A program made the position numbers and the translations under genes. Shown piece by piece: positions 59,213-64,000 of a stretch of 64,000 nt of DNA (the stretch's first letter is position 1; the number at the start of each line of letters is the position of its first letter). Origin of the DNA: Actinomadura coerulea. GTDB taxonomy: Bacteria; Actinomycetota; Actinomycetes; Streptosporangiales; Streptosporangiaceae. The DNA is taken from assembly GCF_014208105.1 (NCBI RefSeq), contig NZ_JACHMQ010000001.1, positions 6,138,001 to 6,202,000 on the forward strand. The letters run 5' to 3'. The notes beneath the pieces were generated by a model. The model was not told where the DNA came from. It saw only the letters and a list, made by a program, of their open reading frames with translations, and ran no database searches.

Positions 59213-59644
59213 TCAGTCGTGCGCGGTCGGGAGGCGGCGGGCGAACATCGGGATGATGACCGCCGCGGCCAGGACGTGTGCGGCGCACAGCATCACCTTC
59301 GTCGAGGTCGCCGTGGCGCCCGCGGCGACGGGCGTCGTGAACGACAGGACCGTCAGCGCAACGGCGGCCCGCACGAACGTCCGGGACGGCCTCCTGGCGA
59401 ACCGCGCGAGGAGCATGGCGAGGACCGTCCCCCAGAACGTGCAGATGACCGTCCCCATCGCGAACATCCCGACCATGATCGGTTCGGTGGCGTCGGCGCC
59501 GACTCCGCCGGCCTCCATCGGGACGCCGGCCGCGCGGGCGGCCAGCCCGAACAGCTCCGTGGCGACGGATCCGGCCAGCGCCGCGGCGGCCCCGGTCAGC
59601 CAGATCGGGCGGGCGCTGCTGGTGAGCGTCTGGGCGAGGTCCAT
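59213..59644 (-). CDS. DUF6069-like four-span membrane protein
   Basis: A 143-residue protein with four hydrophobic segments (about 14–36, 54–78, 88–105 and 112–133). The short polar loop GVPMEAGGVGADATEPIMVG and the general layout recall the DUF6069 family, which has no known function. The ATG at 59644 has aaggag 8 bases upstream. It lies 58 bp downstream of the ECF sigma gene on the same strand and could be in its operon or a target. Confidence 0.7.
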   Translation of the reverse strand: MDLAQTLTSSARPIWLTGAAAALAGSVATELFGLAARAAGVPMEAGGVGADATEPIMVGMFAMGTVICTFWGTVLAMLLARFARRPSRTFVRAAVALTVLSFTTPVAAGATATSTKVMLCAAHVLAAAVIIPMFARRLPTAHD

Positions 59645-59702
59645 GATGTGCTCCTTCCAGGTCTTCTGAAAGGAGGTCGAAGCCGCGGCCCCGGAATCGA
59701 CA

Positions 59703-60638
59703 TCACCCGCCGAAGGTCTCCGGCAGATCGAAAGCGGCGAACACCCGCGCGTCCTGGAAGACGACGTTGCGCGCCACCCCCCGCGGCGTCACGGTGAAGA
59801 CCTGCAGGGTGTGCAGCCGGTACGCGCCCTCGGACCGCCGGTAGGCGACAAGGGCCGGCTGCCCGTTGGCGGACGTCCGCGCCATCCGCCAGTCGGTGCC
59901 GGCCATCGCGAAGACCCGCGCCATGAACCGCCCGTAGTCGCGGCGCCCCCGATACCAGAGCGGCACGGGCGGCATCTCCATGACGGCGTCGTCGGTCAGC
60001 AGCGCCACCAGCCCGTCGACGTCGGCGGCCTCGAACGACCTCACGTAGCGGTCGAGGACGGCGGCGACCTCCGCGTCGTCCGGCTCGGTGATCTCCTCCT
60101 CCGCCGCGACGCCCGACACCCCCGCCCGGGCGCGCTGCAGGGCGCTGTTCACCGCGGCCGGCGACGTGCCCAGCAGCTCCGCGGCCTCGGCCGCGCCGAA
60201 CTCCAGGACGTCCCGCAGGATCAGCACGGCCCGCTGCCTCGGCGGCAGCGCCTGCATCGCCGCCACCAGCGCCAGGCGCAGGCTGCCGCGCCGCACGACG
60301 CGCGATGCGGGGTCGTCGAGCAGCGCGTCCGGGAACGGCTGCAGCCACGGCACCTCGAACGCCGGGGTCAGCGGCGCGTCCGGGTCCTCGCTCGGCCCCC
60401 CGAGCCCGGACGGGAGCGGGCGCCGGGCCCGCCCCCGCAGCGCCGTCAGGCACACGTTCGTCGCGATCTTGTAGAGCCAGGTGCGGACGGACGCCAGGCG
60501 CGGCTCGTAGCGGTCCCGGGACCGCCACGCGCGCAGCATCGTCTCCTGGACGAGGTCCTCCGCCTCGTGCACCGAGCCGACCATCCGGTAGCAGTGCACC
60601 AGCAGTTCGCGACGGTAGGCGCCGAGATCCTCGTCCAC
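59703..60638 (-). CDS. ECF sigma factor with C-terminal SnoaL-like domain
   Basis: The 311-residue protein has sigma region 2 (RELLVHCYRMVGSVHEAEDL, DLVQETMLRAWRSRD) and region 4 (LPPRQRAVLILRDVLEFGAA, AAELLGTSPAAVNSALQRAR), then from about 185 an NTF2/SnoaL domain (LDRYVRSFEAADVDGLVALL, TDDAVMEMPPVPLWYRG). This matches the SigG/SigJ-like ECF groups where the SnoaL domain modulates activity in place of an anti-sigma factor. The GTG at 60638 has aggagg 7 bases upstream. It is 13 bp downstream of a free-standing SnoaL protein. Confidence 0.92.
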   Translation of the reverse strand: MDEDLGAYRRELLVHCYRMVGSVHEAEDLVQETMLRAWRSRDRYEPRLASVRTWLYKIATNVCLTALRGRARRPLPSGLGGPSEDPDAPLTPAFEVPWLQPFPDALLDDPASRVVRRGSLRLALVAAMQALPPRQRAVLILRDVLEFGAAEAAELLGTSPAAVNSALQRARAGVSGVAAEEEITEPDDAEVAAVLDRYVRSFEAADVDGLVALLTDDAVMEMPPVPLWYRGRRDYGRFMARVFAMAGTDWRMARTSANGQPALVAYRRSEGAYRLHTLQVFTVTPRGVARNVVFQDARVFAAFDLPETFGG

Positions 60639-60651
60639 GGTGGTCCTCCTG

Positions 60652-61035
60652 TCAGCGGGCGGGCGCGTTGGCGTAGGCGGCGACGAGCCAGCGCCCGTCC
60701 CGGCGCGACAGCACCCAGGTGGCGAGCCGCTCGCGTTCGGGCGGGAACTCCTGCTCCCCGGCCATGATGATGCCCGCCCTGCTGACGACGATCGCGGTGT
60801 CGCCGTACACGCGGACGTCCTGCGGCTCGTCCACGGCCCGTGACCCCTTGAGCGGCCCGTCGAACGCGGCGGCCATGTAGCCGCGAACCGCCTCGCGGCC
60901 CCGGTTGAACACACCGGGCATCACCACGGTCGCGTCCTCGACGTAGAAGTCGGCGAACGCGTCGGCGTCGCCGTCGCCCCAAGCCTTGTACAGCCGCTCG
61001 AACACTTCGCGGACTGCCGTCTCGTCGCTGTGCAT
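60652..61035 (-). CDS. SnoaL/SgcJ-like NTF2-fold protein
   Basis: The 127-residue protein with VREVFERLYKAWGDGDADAF, DATVVMPGVFNRGREAVRGY and RLATWVLSRRDGRWLVAAYA belongs to the SnoaL-like/SgcJ-EcaC group of cone-shaped NTF2 folds, which serve as isomerases, hydrolases or ligand-binding units. It is the first gene of a two-gene unit with the SnoaL-tailed sigma factor, so it may bind the same ligand or interact with the sigma factor. The ATG at 61035 starts the fold directly. Confidence 0.85.
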   Translation of the reverse strand: MHSDETAVREVFERLYKAWGDGDADAFADFYVEDATVVMPGVFNRGREAVRGYMAAAFDGPLKGSRAVDEPQDVRVYGDTAIVVSRAGIIMAGEQEFPPERERLATWVLSRRDGRWLVAAYANAPAR

Positions 61036-61135
61036 CGCGTGATTCCCTTCTCGAACCGGATCGGTCGAGGTGTGTACCGCGGGGGTCTCACCGATTCATC
61101 GGTCCGCCACGAGAAATTTGCGAAGGAAACGTGAA

Positions 61136-61159
61136 GGGGCCCGGCGTGAACCGGGCCCC
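61136..61159 (-). terminator. terminator downstream of the M20D amidohydrolase
   Basis: The 9-bp perfect stem ggggcccgg (61136–61144) with ccgggcccc (61151–61159). A second 8-bp stem ggccgtga/tcacggcc (61163–61193) lies between it and the gene end. Confidence 0.75.
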
Positions 61160-61203
61160 CATGGCCGTGACCGACGCATGGTCGATCACGGCCGTTCGGT
61201 GCG

Positions 61204-62445
61204 TCAGACCTCAGACCACGCGTGGTCCAGGGCCGCCAGCGCCATGTGCACTTCCAGGTCGACGCCGAGCGTGATGCAGTCCTCGTCGACGTCGTAACCG
61301 CCCTGGTGCAGGTCGTACTTCGGCGTGCCGGGCTTGCGCACGCCGAAGCGCCCGAGGGCGCCGTCGACCTGTTCGACGTAGAGGGAGAAGTCCTCCCCGC
61401 CGATGCTCTGACCGGTGGGGGCGATCTTGTCGTCGCCGAGCGCCAGACCCCCGGCGTACCGGAGGATCTCCACGCTCGTCGCCTCGTTGATCGTGGGCGG
61501 CAGGTCGATCGAGCTCTCCAGCTCGGCCCCGACCTTGTAGAGCCCCGCCAGATGACCGAGCAGCCTTTCCAGCTCGGCCAGGGCGAAGCGCCGGTCCTGC
61601 GGGTCCAGGCAGCGGAGCGTCCCCTCCAGGAGACCCTGGGTGGGGATCGCGTTCGCCGCCGAGCCCGCTTGGACGCGGCCCCAGGCCAGCACGTGGGCGG
61701 AACGCGAGTCGATCTCGCGTGCCAGCACCGCCGGCAGGCCGACCTGGATGGCCCCCATGGCCGTGATCAGATCGCCCGTCAGGTGCGGCCGTGCGGTGTG
61801 CCCGCCGGCCCCGGTGACGTCCACCCGGATCTTGTCGTAGGACGCCGTGATCGCCCCGGTCCGCAGACCGAGGAAGCCGACCTCCTGCGCCGGGTCGCAG
61901 TGCAGCGCGAAGATGCGCCGCACCCCGTCCAGACCGCCGGCGGCGATCACGCTCCGCGCGCCGCCGGGGAGCTCCTCGGCGGGCTGGAAGATGAGCCTGA
62001 CCGTGCCGCGGAGCCAACCGGTCTCGGCCAGCATCGCCAGGAAGTGCGCCGTGCCCAGCAGCATGGTGGTGTGGACGTCGTGGCCGCAGTTGTGCGCCGC
62101 GCCCTCCACCGTCGAGCGGTAGGGGACGAGCTTGGTGTCGTGCTGGGGCAGTGCGTCGATGTCCGCGCGCAGCGCGATCATCGGCCCGTCGCCTCCGCGG
62201 ACGTCGCAGATGACGCCGGTGCCGTTGGGCAGGACCCGCGGCCGGAGGCCGATCGCCGTCAGGAAGTCGACGATGATCTGGGTCGTGCGGAATTCCTCGA
62301 ACGCGATCTCCGGGTGCGCGTGGAGGTCGCGGCGGATTTCGATCAGCTCCGCCTCGCACCGGCGGAGGTACTCGTCGAGCCCGCGCCTGATGCTGCGGGG
62401 GTCGAAGCCGGACGCATTGGCGCCCGGGGTCCAGATCTTGGACAT
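61204..62445 (-). CDS. M20D amidohydrolase (hippurate / N-acyl-amino-acid hydrolase type)
   Basis: The 413-residue enzyme has IRRDLHAHPEIAFEE near 40, MIALRADIDALP, the metal motif AHNCGHDVHTTMLLG near 125, PAEELPGGARSVIAAGGL and the C-terminal SIGGEDFSLYVEQVDGALG with the last ligand. Substrates in the family include hippurate, N-acetyl-amino acids and indole-acetyl conjugates. The ATG at 62445 has aagga 7 bases upstream; the longer frame to 62559 runs through an AT-rich promoter-like region. It stands alone and is not close to the other deacylases at 45151 and 51347. Confidence 0.92.
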   Translation of the reverse strand: MSKIWTPGANASGFDPRSIRRGLDEYLRRCEAELIEIRRDLHAHPEIAFEEFRTTQIIVDFLTAIGLRPRVLPNGTGVICDVRGGDGPMIALRADIDALPQHDTKLVPYRSTVEGAAHNCGHDVHTTMLLGTAHFLAMLAETGWLRGTVRLIFQPAEELPGGARSVIAAGGLDGVRRIFALHCDPAQEVGFLGLRTGAITASYDKIRVDVTGAGGHTARPHLTGDLITAMGAIQVGLPAVLAREIDSRSAHVLAWGRVQAGSAANAIPTQGLLEGTLRCLDPQDRRFALAELERLLGHLAGLYKVGAELESSIDLPPTINEATSVEILRYAGGLALGDDKIAPTGQSIGGEDFSLYVEQVDGALGRFGVRKPGTPKYDLHQGGYDVDEDCITLGVDLEVHMALAALDHAWSEV

Positions 62446-62668
62446 GATGGTTTTCCTTCTGTGGTTTGTCGCGTGGCGTCTGATGATCGCCACGGGGAAT
62501 ACCGTACACGGATTACGCGAATTCGCAACATAAGTCCGGCCCTTGCAAACGGTAACCACAAGAACCGGATAAATGGGGAAAAATGGTAAGGTCGCCTAAA
62601 ACCGGACTCTGTGCATTCAAAGGCTCCGGCAGGTAAAGACCGATTCGATCCCCTGATCGGGGAATGGC

Positions 62669-63028
62669 TCAGAGGCCGGAGCGCTGGGCGCGGGTGAGCT
62701 TCGCGACCACGAGGTCGTAGGAGTGGTCGACCAGCTCCCCCACCTCCTCGCCGGGCACCGAGCCGTCGAGGACGACGGTGTTCCAGTGCCGCTTGTTGAG
62801 GTGGTAGCCGGGCGTGACCGCGGCGTGCCGGGCGCGGAGCTCCTCGGCCAGGTCCGGGTCGCACTTGAGGCTGACGCTGGGCGGCGACGCGCCCAGCGGC
62901 ACCAGCGCGAACATCCGCCCGGCGACCTTGAAGACGGCCACCTCGTCGCCGAACGGGTAGTCCTCCACCGCGCCCGGCTTGGCCAGGCACTCCGCGATCA
63001 CTCGATCACGCCACGACCGGTCTGTCAC
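62669..63028 (-). CDS. MmcQ/YjbR family protein
   Basis: The 119-residue protein follows the MmcQ/YjbR pattern: WRDRVIAECLAKPGAVEDYP, FGDEVAVFKVAGRMFALV, SVSLKCDPDLAEELRARHAA and GYHLNKRHWNTVVLDGSVP. The fold is shared with DNA-binding proteins, but no function is established. The GTG at 63028 starts the domain at once. It lies between the M20D gene and a large secreted protein, all on the minus strand, with its own short gap on each side. Confidence 0.88.
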   Translation of the reverse strand: MTDRSWRDRVIAECLAKPGAVEDYPFGDEVAVFKVAGRMFALVPLGASPPSVSLKCDPDLAEELRARHAAVTPGYHLNKRHWNTVVLDGSVPGEEVGELVDHSYDLVVAKLTRAQRSGL

Positions 63029-63089
63029 CCCTCACACTCTAGGGCGGCCCCGGTTCCGGCCCGCCGGGGCCGGGACCGCCCTGCCGGGG

Positions 63090-64000
63090 TCAGCGGAGGT
63101 AGACGAGGCCGTCGATGCCGACCATGGGACGGCCCGAGGTGCCCGCCACGACGATCTTGATGGTGTGCGTGCCGCTGGTGCTCCAGGTGCGCGTCCACAT
63201 CAGCTGGCGGTAGGCCGTGGTCGACGCCCGGGTGTCCAGCGTGCCGATCTTGGTGCCGTCCACGTAGACGTACACGGCGCCGAGGTAGGAGGCGCGCTTG
63301 AAGATCAGGCCCGCGGTGCGCCCGGTGAACGTCCAGCTCGCGCTCGCGCCCCGGTACTTGCTGTACATGCCGCGACCGCCCAGGTAGGAGCTGGTCGTGC
63401 TGACGCCCCAGGTGCCGGTGCGGCGCGCGGCGCCCTCGGTCTGGCCGCCGGTGTAGCGGCTCAGGCTGGAGGTTCCGGCGTTGCCCGCGGCGTCCGTGGC
63501 GGCCAGCGTCCAGGTCTGGGTCGTGCCCGGCTTGGAGACCGCGGCCCACTGCGTGGTGGTGGCGGCGAACGTCTTGGCCGCGGGCGACGTGGCCTTCAGC
63601 GAGCTGAGAAGGCCGTTGTCACTGGCCTTCCAGGTGAGCCAGACGGGCCACGCGCCGCTGTTGACCGTCGCCTTGCGCAGGGAGAGCGCCTCGGACGAGA
63701 TGACGGGCCGCGTCGTGTCGGCGACGATCGTGAAGACGGGGGAGGCCGAGGTCGTCCCGTCGGCGAGGACCGCGTTCAGCTGGACCGAGTGCGTCCCGGG
63801 CGCGAGGGTCACCGTGGCCGAGGCGGCGCCCGCGGCCGGCGTCGCGGCGGTCGTGCCGTCCACGCTGACGGTGTAGGTCGCGCCCTCGGCCGGCGTCCAG
63901 TTCAGCGTGGCCGTGCTCTTGGTGTAGTAGCGGCCCCCCGCGGCGGTGGCGCCGGTCACGGTGGCGCTCAGGGCGGGAGTGGTGATCTGCTTGGCGGCCG
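63090..64000 (-). CDS. large secreted protein with Ig-like repeats (C-terminal part)
   Basis: The frame is open to the right edge of the window, so the N-terminus and any signal peptide are outside. About 302 residues are visible. They include an Ig-like module (YTVSVDGTTAATPAAG to VQLNAVLADGTTSASPVFTI), a second one starting DTTRPVISSEALSLRKATVN with TLAATDAAGNAGTSSLSRY, and a C-terminal beta domain with WTFTGRTAGLIFKRASYLGA, VYVYVDGTKIGTLDTRAS and GTHTIKIVVAGTSGRPMVGI, a carbohydrate-binding-like jelly roll. This is the usual build of an exported adhesin or of the non-catalytic end of a secreted enzyme. Confidence 0.8.
   Translation of the reverse strand, partial: AAKQITTPALSATVTGATAAGGRYYTKSTATLNWTPAEGATYTVSVDGTTAATPAAGAASATVTLAPGTHSVQLNAVLADGTTSASPVFTIVADTTRPVISSEALSLRKATVNSGAWPVWLTWKASDNGLLSSLKATSPAAKTFAATTTQWAAVSKPGTTQTWTLAATDAAGNAGTSSLSRYTGGQTEGAARRTGTWGVSTTSSYLGGRGMYSKYRGASASWTFTGRTAGLIFKRASYLGAVYVYVDGTKIGTLDTRASTTAYRQLMWTRTWSTSGTHTIKIVVAGTSGRPMVGIDGLVYLR

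Overview
The window is a stretch of a high-GC actinobacterial chromosome (many GTG starts, ATGA start/stop overlaps, GC well above 70% by eye). A proteasome activator with a C-terminal GPYL tail, an EspI-like proline-rich ParA ATPase, a mycobacterial-type LexA box, and a pheA / serS / HAD order all point to an actinomycete of the Streptomyces–Thermomonosporaceae–Streptosporangiaceae kind (Actinomadura-like is my guess). I see no prophage, insertion sequence, CRISPR array or rRNA. There is one tRNA, tRNA-Ser(UGA).

Layout. 1–14.9 kb: end of an NCS1 permease, a PAS/GAF hybrid sensor kinase, an RsbW-type ATPase, arginine deiminase, an MFS exporter, a second-type EF-Tu, a secreted nuclease-fold protein, an acyl-CoA ligase, small membrane proteins, an OmpR-type two-component pair and a STAS anti-anti-sigma factor. 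15–20.7 kb: an envelope glycosyltransferase block (GT2, two GT-C type multi-spanning transferases, and a large phosphatase/sulfatase-like membrane protein read from the other strand). 20.7–27.2 kb: housekeeping pheA, DsbA-like oxidoreductase, secreted repeat protein, methyltransferase, serS and a HAD phosphatase. 27.2–31.6 kb: bpa with a quinone oxidoreductase, and the ParA-like ATPase. 31.7–45 kb: tRNA-Ser, a lipoprotein M15 peptidase, a MarR/pirin pair with two palindromic operators, an AAA ATPase behind a perfect LexA box, a MauE-like/RlpA-like pair, three regulators (SigE-family sigma, membrane-spanning sigma, MerR) and a class III nucleotide cyclase.

45.1–58.5 kb is a single tightly packed operon of 13 genes: a D-aminoacylase-like amidohydrolase, a ribose-type ABC importer (binding lipoprotein, duplicated ATPase, two permeases), an M20 deacylase, an MBL hydrolase, an IclR regulator, a fold-III PLP dehydratase/aldolase, KDPG aldolase, a PfkB ketodeoxygluconate kinase, RidA, and an unknown protein. 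Together they fit import, deacylation, deamination and Entner–Doudoroff-style cleavage of an N-acylated 2-amino-sugar acid such as N-acetyl-D-glucosaminate. This is my main functional inference.

58.6–64 kb: a secreted protein, a DUF6069-like membrane protein, an ECF sigma factor with a SnoaL tail next to a free SnoaL protein, an M20D amidohydrolase, an MmcQ/YjbR protein and the C-terminal part of a large secreted Ig-like protein that runs off the window.

The most unusual non-coding signal is a ~160-nt element present twice (9047–9208 and 13682–13844). Each copy starts 4 nt after a stop codon and lies in front of a convergent gene. The two copies differ mainly by compensatory changes in three stems, as expected of a structured RNA family.
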